From: Oceanicola sp. D3
GTDB taxonomy: Bacteria > Pseudomonadota > Alphaproteobacteria > Rhodobacterales > Rhodobacteraceae
Assembly (NCBI RefSeq): GCF_006351965.1
Contig: NZ_CP040932.1
Coordinates: 3,782,001 to 3,846,000, forward strand
Reading direction: 5' to 3'
Length of the DNA stretch: 64,000 nt
Of the stretch, positions 9,446 to 18,312 are shown one piece after another. Each line of letters begins with the position of its first letter. Position 1 is the first letter of the stretch. The notes below the pieces were generated by a model, which saw nothing but the letters and a program-made list of their open reading frames with translations, had not been told where the DNA came from and did no database searches. The position numbers and the translations under genes were made by a program.

Positions 9446-9460
9446 CACTAATATATCAGT
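9446..9460. promoter_or_regulatory. Putative GntR operator, copy 2 (before the TRAP transporter)
   Basis: CACTAATATATCAGT, identical over 15 bp to the site at 7565-7579, lies 66 bp upstream of the TRAP binding-protein start. A TTGCCT at 9431-9436 is 15 bp from the TATATC inside the site, so a bound repressor would cover the -10 region. Confidence 0.6.
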
Positions 9461-9526
9461 GAGTGAGTCGGAGCGCCGGGGGGAGGCCGGGCGCGCGGCT
9501 TCAACAGATATAACGGGAGGACACCA

Positions 9527-10567
9527 ATGACTTTTAGAACCCTCGCCAAGACCGTCAGCACCCTAGCGGTGGCAGCGGTTGTGGGCGCCATCGCCACGGG
9601 CGCCATGGCGGCCGAGCGCACGCTGAAAATTCAGACCAGTTCCAACGCCAGCCACGCCTCGCTGGCCTATCTCAACGAGCAATGGGTGCCCAAGCTGGAG
9701 ACCATGACCGGCGGATCGCTGGGTGTGGAGCTGCTGCCGGTGGATGCGGTTGTGCCGCGCCGCGAAACCGCCGAAGCCATCGGCGTTGGCATCCTCGACG
9801 GGGATCTCACCTCGATCAACTATTTCGCCGGGGTCGACCCGGCCTTCGCGCTGATGGGCGACCTGATCGCGGGCTACGACAGCGCCGACCAGATCCAGGC
9901 CTATTGCGCACAGGGTGGCGGCAAGGAAATGCTGCAAAAGCTTTTTGACGCCCATTATCCGGGTGTGCACGTGGTTGGTTGCGGGGCCTACGCCCGCGAG
10001 GCCTTTGTTTCGAAGGTGCCGGTGCGCACGGTCGAAGACCTGAAGGGCCTGAAGATCCGCTCGCCGGAGGGGCTGGCTGCCGATGTGTTCAAGCGGGCTG
10101 GCGCTGCGCCGGTTTCGATGAGCGGCTCGGAGACTTATGGCGCACTGGAGAAGGGCGTGATCGACGCCGCCGACAACAGCGCCTATGCCAACAACGATGC
10201 CAACGGGATGCACAAGATCGCCAAATACCCGATCTTCCCCGGCATCCACTCCACCCCGATCCTGCAGTTCACCGTCAGCCAGCAGGCATGGGACGAGATG
10301 AGCGAAACCGAGCAGGTGGCGCTGGAGACGTGGTATCTGGCCGCCTACAACGGCCTACGCCGTCACATGGACCGGCTCGACCGTCAGCTGGTGGCGCGTG
10401 ACAAGGCCGCCGGTGAGCTGGAAGTCATCGACTGGAGCCAGGAAGAGCGCGACAAGTTCCGCGTGATCGCTCAGGAAGCCTGGAGCGATTTTGCCTCCCA
10501 GACCGAGCTGGCGCAGGAAGTCTATGACAGCCACATCGCCTTCATGAAAGAAGCCGGGCTGCTCTGA
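9527..10567 (+). CDS. TRAP transporter solute-binding protein (DctP family)
   Basis: A 346-residue periplasmic protein. The first about 28 residues are a signal peptide, with cleavage likely after GAMA. The mature part shows DctP-family features: VPRRETAEAIGVG, a LKGLKIRSP segment with the conserved arginine that usually binds a carboxylate, and a helical C-terminus. GGGAGG sits 6 bp before the ATG. It would deliver an organic or sugar acid to the fused permease encoded next. The upstream operator and the downstream dehydratases point to a hexarate or aldonate ligand, which is inference. Confidence 0.92.
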   Translation: MTFRTLAKTVSTLAVAAVVGAIATGAMAAERTLKIQTSSNASHASLAYLNEQWVPKLETMTGGSLGVELLPVDAVVPRRETAEAIGVGILDGDLTSINYFAGVDPAFALMGDLIAGYDSADQIQAYCAQGGGKEMLQKLFDAHYPGVHVVGCGAYAREAFVSKVPVRTVEDLKGLKIRSPEGLAADVFKRAGAAPVSMSGSETYGALEKGVIDAADNSAYANNDANGMHKIAKYPIFPGIHSTPILQFTVSQQAWDEMSETEQVALETWYLAAYNGLRRHMDRLDRQLVARDKAAGELEVIDWSQEERDKFRVIAQEAWSDFASQTELAQEVYDSHIAFMKEAGLL

Positions 10568-10578
10568 GCCCTGCTGAT

Positions 10579-10610
10579 GCCTGCGCCCCCTTGCGACGGG
10601 GGGCGCAGGC
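10579..10610 (+). promoter_or_regulatory. Intercistronic stem-loop after the TRAP binding-protein gene
   Basis: A perfect 12-bp stem, GCCTGCGCCCCC (10579-10590) and GGGGGCGCAGGC (10599-10610), with an 8-nt loop and no T-run. Its place between binding-protein and permease genes fits an element that protects the upstream mRNA and lowers permease expression. Confidence 0.6.
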
Positions 10611-10694
10611 CACACTGCCCCGTGCCAATTGGCGGGGCCAAGAGATTTATTGCGAGAGGGACGGCCCCCGAGAGGGCCAGGGGAGCGCGCGCAG

Positions 10695-12770
10695 ATGAGC
10701 CAGCGATACGAAGAGGCCGTGGAGGCCGCCCACACGGGCATAGCCGATCAGGATCCGCTGCATGAAGAGCAGGACGTGGCGATGGAGGAGTATACTCCCG
10801 TCGACCATTTCAGCCATATCAGCGGCATTGCCGTGTCGACCTTTTACATGGTCGCCGCGCTGGCCACCCTCTGGGAAGTGTTCTCGCGCTACGTGCTGAA
10901 CGAGCCGACCTATTGGGCCTTTGAAACCGTGATGGTCACCGTTGCCGCCGCGTGGATGCTCTCGGCCGGTTACGTGACGATGAAGCGGCGGCACATCGCG
11001 ATCACCGTTATCCACAACATCGCCAGCCCCGGCGTGCGCTGGTGGCTGGACCTCTTTGCCATGGTTGTCGGGGTCTTTGCGCTTTATATGCTGCTGACCG
11101 ACGCCTCGGTGCGGGCCTATGACAGCATTCTGCGGGTCGAGAAATCGGGCTCTGCCTTCAACTCGCCGCTGCCCTTCATGATGAAGGGGCTGATGGTTGT
11201 TGGCGCCTTCATGTACCTCGCGCAGCTGATGGTAAACCTGAACCGGCATCTGTCGTCGGGCTGGGCCAAGCTGATCGTCAAGGCGGTGGCGCTCTACTTC
11301 ATCCTCTACTTCTCCGCCGCCTTCCTCAGCCATGTGCTGGAGATCCAGCTGTTTGCCGGATTTACCGATTTCATCAGCGGGCTGGGCGCGTCGATGGACC
11401 CCTCGAAGGCCTTGCAGCTGCGCAGCATGGATCTGGGCACGATCTCCCTGATCATGGTGGTGCTGCTGATCGCGCTGATGATGACGGGCATGCCGCTGGG
11501 CATCGTGACGCTCTTCGTGTCGGTCATCATGGCGGTGGGCTTCTTCGGGCCACGCGGCCTTTTCCTTGTGTCGTCCAATGCGGCGGGGCTGCTGGAGCAT
11601 TACAGCCTCGTTGCGGTGCCGTTCTTCGTGCTGATGGCCTCGATCCTTGAGCGGGCGGGCATTGCCGAAGACCTGTTTGACGCGATGGCGATCTTTGCTG
11701 GCAACCTGCGCGGCGGCGTGGCGGTGCAAACCACGGTGGTGGCCGTGATCCTTGCGGCCATGTCGGGCGTGATGGGCGGCGAAATCGTGATGCTGGGCCT
11801 TGTGGCGCTGCCGCAGATGTTTCGGCTCGGGTATGACAGAAAGCTCTCCATCGGCCTCATCTGCGCGGCGGGCGCGCTGGCTACGCTCATTCCGCCCTCG
11901 ATCATCACCATCGTTTACGGTGTTTCTGCCGAGGTGGGCATTGGCGACCTGTTCATGGCGGGGGCCATTCCGGGCATCATGCTGGCGACCTTCTATGCCG
12001 GTTACGTGCTGATCCGGGTGAATATCACCCCCTCGATGGCGCCGACCGCCGCCGAGGTGGAAAAGATCACCGGCAGCAAGAAGAAGCTCTCGCGCGAGCG
12101 GATGACGGCGGTGGTGCTCTGCATCATCCTGATCGGCATGGTGATGGGCTCGATCTATGGCGGTGTTGCCTCGGTCACCGAGTCTGCCGCCGTGGGCTGC
12201 ATCGGCGCGCTGTTCATCGCCGCCGTGCGCAACCGCTTCAACTGGGCCGTCATCTCGGCCTCGCTGCTGGGCACCATGACCACCGTGGGCACGATCATCT
12301 GGCTGGTGCTCGGCGCGGTGAGCTTTGTGGGGATCTTCAACCTCGTTGGCGGTGGCGACTTCATCCGCTCGCTGTTCCTCAACCTCGGGCTCTCGGCCAT
12401 GGGGACGGTGATTGTGATGATGCTGATCCTGATGGTGCTGGGCACCTTCATGGAGTGGATCGCCATCGTGCTGATCACCGTGCCGGTCTTTGCCCCGGTT
12501 GTCATGACGCTAGCGCCGGAACTGGGACTTACAGAGGACCAGGCGAAAATCTGGTTTGGCATCCTCTTTGTCATGAACATCCAGATCTACTTCCTGTCAC
12601 CGCCCTTTGGCCCGGCTTGCTTCTGGCTGAAGTCGGTGGCACCCAAAGATGTGACATTGCAGGAGATCTTCCTTGCGGTTCTGCCGTTCATCGCGCTCCA
12701 GATCACCGGGCTGGTGCTGGTCATGATGTTCCCGCAGATCGCCCTCTTCCTGCCCGAACTTCTGAATTGA
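10695..12770 (+). CDS. TRAP transporter fused permease (DctQ-DctM)
   Basis: A 691-residue membrane protein joining the small (DctQ) and large (DctM) TRAP permeases. Residues about 30-230 hold four membrane segments typical of DctQ, including the LWEVFSRYVL region. From about residue 255 the DctM part follows, with GMPLGIVTLFVS, VPFFVLMASIL and a late IYFLSPPFGPACFW. An earlier in-frame start at 10629 adds 22 arginine- and proline-rich residues unlike DctQ; ATG 10695, preceded by GGGGAG, is preferred. It uses an ion gradient and the binding protein encoded upstream. A 40-aa membrane peptide follows it. Confidence 0.92.
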   Translation: MSQRYEEAVEAAHTGIADQDPLHEEQDVAMEEYTPVDHFSHISGIAVSTFYMVAALATLWEVFSRYVLNEPTYWAFETVMVTVAAAWMLSAGYVTMKRRHIAITVIHNIASPGVRWWLDLFAMVVGVFALYMLLTDASVRAYDSILRVEKSGSAFNSPLPFMMKGLMVVGAFMYLAQLMVNLNRHLSSGWAKLIVKAVALYFILYFSAAFLSHVLEIQLFAGFTDFISGLGASMDPSKALQLRSMDLGTISLIMVVLLIALMMTGMPLGIVTLFVSVIMAVGFFGPRGLFLVSSNAAGLLEHYSLVAVPFFVLMASILERAGIAEDLFDAMAIFAGNLRGGVAVQTTVVAVILAAMSGVMGGEIVMLGLVALPQMFRLGYDRKLSIGLICAAGALATLIPPSIITIVYGVSAEVGIGDLFMAGAIPGIMLATFYAGYVLIRVNITPSMAPTAAEVEKITGSKKKLSRERMTAVVLCIILIGMVMGSIYGGVASVTESAAVGCIGALFIAAVRNRFNWAVISASLLGTMTTVGTIIWLVLGAVSFVGIFNLVGGGDFIRSLFLNLGLSAMGTVIVMMLILMVLGTFMEWIAIVLITVPVFAPVVMTLAPELGLTEDQAKIWFGILFVMNIQIYFLSPPFGPACFWLKSVAPKDVTLQEIFLAVLPFIALQITGLVLVMMFPQIALFLPELLN

Positions 12771-12780
12771 GGAGACCGAC

Positions 12781-12903
12781 ATGATCGGACGTGACAGCCA
12801 CCAAGACCTCAACGGCTATGGCATCTGGCCATGGGTGCTTGGCCTTGTCCTTGTCGCCGTGATCATCACCGTGATGTTCACATTCGCCCATCCGATTTCC
12901 TGA
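12781..12903 (+). CDS. Small single-span membrane protein (40 aa) in the TRAP operon
   Basis: A 40-residue ORF starting at ATG 12781, with GAGGAG 6 bp upstream and a TGA at 12901-12903. It has a polar N-terminus (MIGRDSHQDL), one hydrophobic stretch of about 20 residues (from IWPWVLGLVL to MFTF) and a short tail. It sits 10 bp after the fused TRAP permease and 10 bp before the IlvD-type gene. Ribosome-binding site, spacing and clean membrane topology argue for a real gene. I do not recognise the family; it might stabilise or assist the permease. Confidence 0.65.
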   Translation: MIGRDSHQDLNGYGIWPWVLGLVLVAVIITVMFTFAHPIS

Positions 12904-12913
12904 GGGTGCCGCG

Positions 12914-14644
12914 ATGACCAAGAAGCCTGAAGACCTGCGTTCCGCCCGTTGGTTCGCCCCCGATGACCTGCGCTCGATGGGCCACCGCTCGCGTGCGCGG
13001 CAGATGGGGCTGGATGGCAATGACTGGGAGGGCAAGCCGGTTATCGCGATCATCAACACGTGGTCGGATCTTTCGCCTTGCCACCACCACCTGCGCGACA
13101 GGGCCGAGTTTGTGAAGAAGGGGGTGTATCAGGCGGGCGGGATGCCGGTGGAGATGCCGGTGCAGAGCTTCTCCGAGCAGTTCCTGAAGCCCACCTCGAT
13201 GCTCTATCGCAACTTCGGCGCGATGGAGGTGGAGGAGGTGCTGCGCTCGCATCCGGTGGATGGCGCGGTGCTGATGGGGGGCTGTGACAAATCCACCCCT
13301 GCCCTCGTGATGGGCGCGATATCCATGGGGATTCCATTCATCTTCATGCCTGCGGGCGCGATGCTGCGGGGCAATTACGCGGGGCAGAAGCTGGGCTCGG
13401 GCACTGACGTCTGGAAATACTGGGACGAGCGGCGCGCGGGCACCATCGGCAAGGCAGAGTGGGATGGCGTGGAGGGCGGAATCGCCCGCAGCTACGGCAC
13501 CTGCATGACGATGGGCACGGCCTCTACGATGATGTCGATTGCGGAAGGGTTTGGGCTGTGCCTGCCGGGTGCGTCGAGCATCCCCGCACCTGACGCGGGC
13601 CACAAGCGGATGGCGGCTGCCAGTGGACGGCGGGCGGTGGAGATGGTCTGGGAAGACCTGACGCCGGAGAAGGTGATCACTTGGGAGGCCACGCGCAACG
13701 CGGTGCGGGTGGCGATGGCGACAGGGTGCAGCACCAACGCCGTGATCCACCTGCTGGCGATGGCGCGGCGGGCGGGGATTGACCTGACGCTGGATGAGTT
13801 CGACGCCATTGGCCACGAGGTGCCGGTGCTGGCGAACCTGCGGCCCTCGGGCGACAAGTATCTGATGGAAGATTTCTTCTATGCGGGCGGGCTGCCTGCG
13901 CTGATGAATGAGCTGGGCGACAAGCTGGAGCTTGGCGCGATGACCGTCACTGGCAAGTCGGTTGGCGATAACATCGAAGGGGCGAAGAACTTCAATGACG
14001 ATGTGATCCGGCCCCTGAGCAACCCGGTGTATCACGAAGGCTCGCTGGCGGTGTTGAAGGGCAACCTTGCGCCCGACGGCGCGGTGATAAAGCCCGCTGC
14101 CTGCAACCCGGATTTCTACCAACATCGCGGACCGGCGCTGGTGGCCGACAGCTACGCCGAGCTGAAAGAGATCATCAACGACGAAGACCACCCGATGAGT
14201 GCCGACACCGTGCTGGTGCTGCGCAACGCCGGGCCGCAGGGCGGGCCGGGGATGCCGGAGTGGGGCATGCTGCCAATGCCCAAGGCGCTGCTGAAGCAGG
14301 GCATTCGGGACATGGTGCGGATGTCTGACGCGCGGATGAGCGGCACGAGCTATGGCGCCTGCGTGCTGCATATTGCCCCCGAAGCCTATGTGGGCGGGCC
14401 GCTGGCGCTGCTGAAGACGGGTGACATGGTGGTGTTGGATATTCCGGGGCGGAAGCTGGAAATGGAAGTGTCCGACGAAGAGCTGGCCGAGCGGCGCAAG
14501 GCGTGGACGCCCCCTGCCCCGCGCTATGAGCGCGGCTATGGCGCGATGTTCAGCCAGCACATTGAACAGGCCGACAAGGGCTGTGACTTCGACTACCTGC
14601 GCACCGACTTCGGCGCTCCTGTGCCGGAACCGGAGATCAACTGA
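12914..14644 (+). CDS. IlvD/Edd-family dehydratase (sugar-acid dehydratase)
   Basis: A 576-residue [Fe-S] dehydratase of the IlvD/Edd family, as long as aldonate dehydratases. The three cluster-type cysteines are visible in DLSPCHHH, GGCDKSTPA and YGTCMTMGTAS. SDARMSGTSYG near the C-terminus contains the serine of the active site. Relatives dehydrate arabinonate, xylonate, galactonate or dihydroxy acids. The surrounding hexarate genes favour a sugar acid over branched-chain amino acid synthesis. A second, distinct IlvD/Edd gene lies at 24277-26022. The next gene starts in the last base of the stop codon. Confidence 0.85.
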   Translation: MTKKPEDLRSARWFAPDDLRSMGHRSRARQMGLDGNDWEGKPVIAIINTWSDLSPCHHHLRDRAEFVKKGVYQAGGMPVEMPVQSFSEQFLKPTSMLYRNFGAMEVEEVLRSHPVDGAVLMGGCDKSTPALVMGAISMGIPFIFMPAGAMLRGNYAGQKLGSGTDVWKYWDERRAGTIGKAEWDGVEGGIARSYGTCMTMGTASTMMSIAEGFGLCLPGASSIPAPDAGHKRMAAASGRRAVEMVWEDLTPEKVITWEATRNAVRVAMATGCSTNAVIHLLAMARRAGIDLTLDEFDAIGHEVPVLANLRPSGDKYLMEDFFYAGGLPALMNELGDKLELGAMTVTGKSVGDNIEGAKNFNDDVIRPLSNPVYHEGSLAVLKGNLAPDGAVIKPAACNPDFYQHRGPALVADSYAELKEIINDEDHPMSADTVLVLRNAGPQGGPGMPEWGMLPMPKALLKQGIRDMVRMSDARMSGTSYGACVLHIAPEAYVGGPLALLKTGDMVVLDIPGRKLEMEVSDEELAERRKAWTPPAPRYERGYGAMFSQHIEQADKGCDFDYLRTDFGAPVPEPEIN

Positions 14645-15843
14645 TGGGGCTCGACCTGAGCGAGCGCCGCATCGCTGCGCGGCCTCCCATGGCCGGGCAT
14701 AAACCGCGCTTTCAGAGCGACCGCATCGAGAGCCTGACCCTGCGCCACGTGGTGGTGCCGATGGACAAGCCGATCAGTGACGCCAAGGTGCTGACCGGGC
14801 GGCAAAGCCCGCTGGCGGCGCTGGATCTGCTGATGGTGGAGATCGCGAGCGCTGAGGGGCACACCGGCCTCGGGTTTTCCTACACGCTCCGGGCTGGCGG
14901 TGCGGGGATGTATGCGCTTGGCTGCGAGCTGGCGCCCTTTGTGATCGGGCAAGACCCGAACGATATTTCGCGCATCTGGGAGCGGCTGGCCTGGCAGGGG
15001 ATTTCGCTGGGGCGCGGTGGGATGAGCTATCAGGCGATCTGTGCGTTTGACACGGCGCTTTGGGACATGAAGGCGCGGCGGGCGGGCCTGCCGCTGGCCA
15101 AGCTGTTTGGCGCGCATCGGGATTCTGTGCGGATCTACAATTCGTCGGGGCAGTATTTGCAGGCGTCGATTGACGAGATGAAAGCGGCGGCGGAGGCCTC
15201 GATTGCCAAGGGAATCGGCGGGATCAAGATGAAGGTCGGCCAGCCGGACGGGCAGGAAGACCTCAAGCGGATTGATGCGATGCGGGCGCATTTGCCCGAG
15301 CATATCGCCCTGATGATCGACGCCAACCAGCAGTGGGACCGGGCCTATGCCTTGCAGTTCGGCCGGGTTGTGGATGGCATGGGGCTGGCCTTTATCGAGG
15401 AGCCGCTGGACGCTTGGGATTTTGACGGCCACGCCGAGCTGGCCCGCAATCTGGCGACCCCGGTGGCCACGGGCGAGATGCTGACCTCGCAGCAGGAGCA
15501 CTTTGACCTGATCGGCAAGGGCGGCTGCGATGTGAGCCAGGTGGATGTGTGCCGGATTGGCGGGTTCACCCCGATGCTGAAGGTGATGACCATGGCCGAG
15601 GCGGCGCGGATCGAGCTGGCGCCGCATATGGTGATGGAGCTGCACGTTCATGCCGCCGCTGCCTTTGGCAGCGAGGGCTGGGTGGAGCATTTTGAATGGT
15701 GGGAGCCGCTGTTTGACGAGCGGCTGGAGATTTCGGGCGGCAAGATGCATGTGCCCGACCGCCCCGGGCTGGGCTTTACGCTGAGCGAACAGGCACGGGG
15801 CTGGACACAGGCCGAGCAGAGTTTTAGCGCGGCCCAAGGATAG
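14644..15843 (+). CDS. Enolase-superfamily dehydratase (L-talarate/galactarate dehydratase-like)
   Basis: A 399-residue mandelate racemase/MLE-type protein. The K-x-K motif appears as GIKMKVG, the metal ligands as MIDANQQWD, FIEEPLD and TGEML, and the catalytic histidine region as LAPHMVMELHVHAA. This pattern resembles L-talarate/galactarate dehydratases, but related acid-sugar dehydratases share it. The first about 25 residues precede the usual family start and may be a short extension. It is placed between an IlvD-type dehydratase and a GarD/UxaA-type dehydratase, so the operon offers several chemically different ways to dehydrate sugar acids. Confidence 0.8.
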   Translation: MGLDLSERRIAARPPMAGHKPRFQSDRIESLTLRHVVVPMDKPISDAKVLTGRQSPLAALDLLMVEIASAEGHTGLGFSYTLRAGGAGMYALGCELAPFVIGQDPNDISRIWERLAWQGISLGRGGMSYQAICAFDTALWDMKARRAGLPLAKLFGAHRDSVRIYNSSGQYLQASIDEMKAAAEASIAKGIGGIKMKVGQPDGQEDLKRIDAMRAHLPEHIALMIDANQQWDRAYALQFGRVVDGMGLAFIEEPLDAWDFDGHAELARNLATPVATGEMLTSQQEHFDLIGKGGCDVSQVDVCRIGGFTPMLKVMTMAEAARIELAPHMVMELHVHAAAAFGSEGWVEHFEWWEPLFDERLEISGGKMHVPDRPGLGFTLSEQARGWTQAEQSFSAAQG

Positions 15844-15854
15844 GGATTGATCAG

Positions 15855-17390
15855 ATGAGCGACGTGATGGAACGGTCCCCGGTGATCCGCTTGGACGAGG
15901 CGGATAACGTGGTTGTCGCGCGGGTGGAGATTGCCGCCGGAACCGCGGTGGCGAGCGAGGGTGTGGTGGCGCTGCAAGAGGTGCCGCTGGGCCACAAGAT
16001 CGCCACGCGGGAGATCAAGAAGGGCGAGCCGGTGCTGAAATACGCCACCATCATCGGCTTTGCGGGCGAGGATATTGCGCCGGGGACGTGGCTGCACTCG
16101 CACAATGTGCTCGTCGATGACTTCCAGAAAGATTACCGCTTTTCAAAAGACTACGTTGAAACGCCGGTGCTGCCCGAGACGGAGCGCGCGCGGTTCATGG
16201 GGATCCGGCGCAAGGATGGGCGGATTGGCACGCGCAATTACATCGGGATTTTCATCACGGTGAATTGCTCGGCCACGGTGGCCCGCAAGATTTCTGCCTA
16301 TTTCGACGAGGAGCGGCTGGAGAAGTGGCCGAACGTCGATGGCGTGGTGGCCTTTGTTCACCAGCAGGGCTGCGGGATGGAGATGACCGGTGAGCCGATG
16401 GACCTACTGCGGCGGACGCTTGCCGGGTATATCCGGCACCCGAACACGGCGGGGGCGCTGGTGTGTTCGCTCGGGTGTGAGCGGAACAATCTGGGCGAGT
16501 TCTTCGAGAAGGAGAGCCTTGAGAGCGGCAAGATGCTGCGGGCGATCACCATGCAGCATGTCGGCGGCACGGCGGCGGCGGTGGAGGAAGGCAAGCGGGT
16601 GATCCGCGAGATGCTGGACGAGGCCAATGCGATTGAGCGGGAGCCAGTGAGCGCGGAGCACCTGATGGTTGGCTTGCAGTGCGGCGGGTCTGACGGGTTT
16701 TCCGGCCTGAGTGCGAACCCGGCGCTTGGGAAGGCAGTGGATATTCTGGTGAAGCACGGCGGCACCGCGATTTTGAGCGAGACGCCGGAGCTTTATGGCG
16801 TGGAGCATACGCTGACCGCGCGGGCAAAGACGCCGGAGGTGGGGCAGAAATTCATCGAGCGGATCAACTGGTGGCTGAAATACAACGAGGGCCGCGATGT
16901 GCAGATGAACGGGCGGGTCTCGCCGGGGAACAATGCGGGTGGCTTGGCCAATGTGATCGAGAAGTCGCTGGGCGGCTCGAAGAAGGGTGGCTCTACGGGG
17001 ATCAACGCGGTGTATGAATATGCGCATCCGGTAGAGGAAAAGGGCCTCGTTATAATGGATACGCCGGGCTACGACCCGGTGAGCGCCACCGGGCAGATTG
17101 CGGGCGGGGCAAACCTTGTGTGCTTCACCACCGGGCGGGGGAGCTGCTTTGGCTCGATGCCCGCGCCCACCATCAAGCTGGCGACGAATACCCCCATGTT
17201 TACCCGGATGACGGGCGACATGGACGTGAACTGCGGCACGGTGATCGACGGTGAGAAATCGCTCGACGAGGTGGGGCAGGAGATTTTCGAGAAGATGCTG
17301 GCGGTGGCCTCGGGCGAGAAGTCGAAGAGCGAGGCGCTGGGTGTGGGCGAGGAAGAGTTTGCGCCCTGGCCGATCGGGGTGACGGGATAG
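15855..17390 (+). CDS. UxaA/GarD-family dehydratase (altronate/galactarate type)
   Basis: A 511-residue protein with an N-terminal SAF domain (about residues 10-90, VLKYATIIGFA and HSHNVLVDD) followed by the long catalytic domain shared by altronate and galactarate dehydratases. Seen are RKDGRIGTRNYIGI, cysteines in HQQGCGMEM and SLGCERNN, VGLQCGGSDGFSG, and a late GRGSCFGSMPAPTIK. Members are iron-dependent and convert D-altronate to 2-keto-3-deoxygluconate or galactarate to 5-dehydro-4-deoxyglucarate. With a glucarate-dehydratase-like gene and kdgD nearby, galactarate is the more attractive substrate, but the sequence alone does not settle it. Confidence 0.85.
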   Translation: MSDVMERSPVIRLDEADNVVVARVEIAAGTAVASEGVVALQEVPLGHKIATREIKKGEPVLKYATIIGFAGEDIAPGTWLHSHNVLVDDFQKDYRFSKDYVETPVLPETERARFMGIRRKDGRIGTRNYIGIFITVNCSATVARKISAYFDEERLEKWPNVDGVVAFVHQQGCGMEMTGEPMDLLRRTLAGYIRHPNTAGALVCSLGCERNNLGEFFEKESLESGKMLRAITMQHVGGTAAAVEEGKRVIREMLDEANAIEREPVSAEHLMVGLQCGGSDGFSGLSANPALGKAVDILVKHGGTAILSETPELYGVEHTLTARAKTPEVGQKFIERINWWLKYNEGRDVQMNGRVSPGNNAGGLANVIEKSLGGSKKGGSTGINAVYEYAHPVEEKGLVIMDTPGYDPVSATGQIAGGANLVCFTTGRGSCFGSMPAPTIKLATNTPMFTRMTGDMDVNCGTVIDGEKSLDEVGQEIFEKMLAVASGEKSKSEALGVGEEEFAPWPIGVTG

Positions 17391-17402
17391 CACGGGCGAA
17401 GA

Positions 17403-17419
17403 AAGCCCCGGGGGGGCTT
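17403..17419 (+). terminator. Short hairpin after the GarD/UxaA-type gene
   Basis: Arms AAGCCCC and GGGGCTT with a GGG loop, 12 bp after the stop codon. There is no long T-run, so it is a weak candidate terminator for the + strand operon. Confidence 0.4.
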
Positions 17420-17438
17420 GATGAGCTGGCGTGGGGCT

Positions 17439-17466
17439 GCTCGTCCGCCCTTCGAGGCGTCCTCGC
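17439..17466. repeat. Dispersed 28-bp repeat, copy 1
   Basis: This 28-bp stretch, with core TCCGCCCTTCGAGGCGTC, matches 30999-31026 at 26 of 28 positions. Both copies lie between convergent transcription units. Confidence 0.55.
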
Positions 17467-17469
17467 GGG

Positions 17470-18312
17470 TTAGAGGATCACCTGCGGCTCTGGCATCCCG
17501 GCCACGCCGGCGGGGGCCTCGTAGGTGACGCCCTGCTTGCCGTCTTTCTTCATGCCGCCGCAGGCCGTGGTGACGTAGAGCGTGGTCAGCCCCTCGCCGC
17601 CGAACGCCGGGCAGGTGGATTTTTCGCCGCCGACCTCGATGACGCGATCCGGCGTGCCGTCGGACAGGTAGCGCACCACCCGACCCGCGCCCCATTGGGC
17701 GTTCCAGAGCGCGCCTTCGCTATCCACCACCGAGCCATCAGGGTAGAGGCCCTCTGCGCTCAGGTCCACGAACACCTCCGGCGCGCCCGACGGCCAGCCC
17801 TCGGCGTCGAGCGGGGTGCGCATGATCTGGTGCGTCGGCGTGTCGGCCCAATAGGCGGCGCGACCGCCGGGGGCGAAGCAGATGGAATTGCTGACGGTGA
17901 TGCCGCTGTAGAGCTGGCGCAGCTCGCCCTTGTAGTAGCGGTAGATCGCCCCTGCCCCCTTCTCCTCCTTCTTGCCCATTGTCCCGATCCAGAAGCCGCC
18001 CATCGGGTCGGCGCGGCCGTCGTTGGAGCGGGTGACGGGGTTATCTGCTTCCAGCGGCAGCACGCTCTCGCGCACGCCGGTGGCGAGATCGAAGGTGAAG
18101 AGCTCGGTTTCGGATGCCATGAAGAGCACCTCTTGCGACATCCAGCCAGCGGCGGAGACATGCTCGGAGAAGGTCCACTCATGCGGGCCGTCGTCGCCCC
18201 GGGTCAGCAGGCGGTTGCCGAGGATGTCGAACCAGAAGAGCTGGGCGCGCTGCGGGTGCCACAGCGGGCCTTCGCCAAGGCGGCAGGCGCGAGTGTCGTA
18301 GACCGTGCTCAT
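17470..18312 (-). CDS. SMP-30/gluconolactonase-family sugar lactonase
   Basis: A 280-residue six-bladed beta-propeller of the SMP-30/gluconolactonase/LRE family. Metal-site residues are visible in [11 protein letters not shown] (Glu), [14 protein letters not shown] (Asn) and [11 protein letters not shown] (Asp). It would open the aldonolactone made by the aldose dehydrogenase at 23286-24209, giving L-arabinonate or D-galactonate. It is the last gene of the long - strand operon and overlaps the dgoA stop by 4 bp. The exact sugar is inferred from the operon. Confidence 0.88.
   Translation of the reverse strand: MSTVYDTRACRLGEGPLWHPQRAQLFWFDILGNRLLTRGDDGPHEWTFSEHVSAAGWMSQEVLFMASETELFTFDLATGVRESVLPLEADNPVTRSNDGRADPMGGFWIGTMGKKEEKGAGAIYRYYKGELRQLYSGITVSNSICFAPGGRAAYWADTPTHQIMRTPLDAEGWPSGAPEVFVDLSAEGLYPDGSVVDSEGALWNAQWGAGRVVRYLSDGTPDRVIEVGGEKSTCPAFGGEGLTTLYVTTACGGMKKDGKQGVTYEAPAGVAGMPEPQVIL

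Noticed and set aside
12914-14644. IlvD/Edd gene considered as the biosynthetic dihydroxy-acid dehydratase IlvD
   Set aside because: Its operon is purely sugar-acid catabolic, and its sequence around the cluster motifs resembles aldonate dehydratases; a housekeeping role is less likely, though not excluded.
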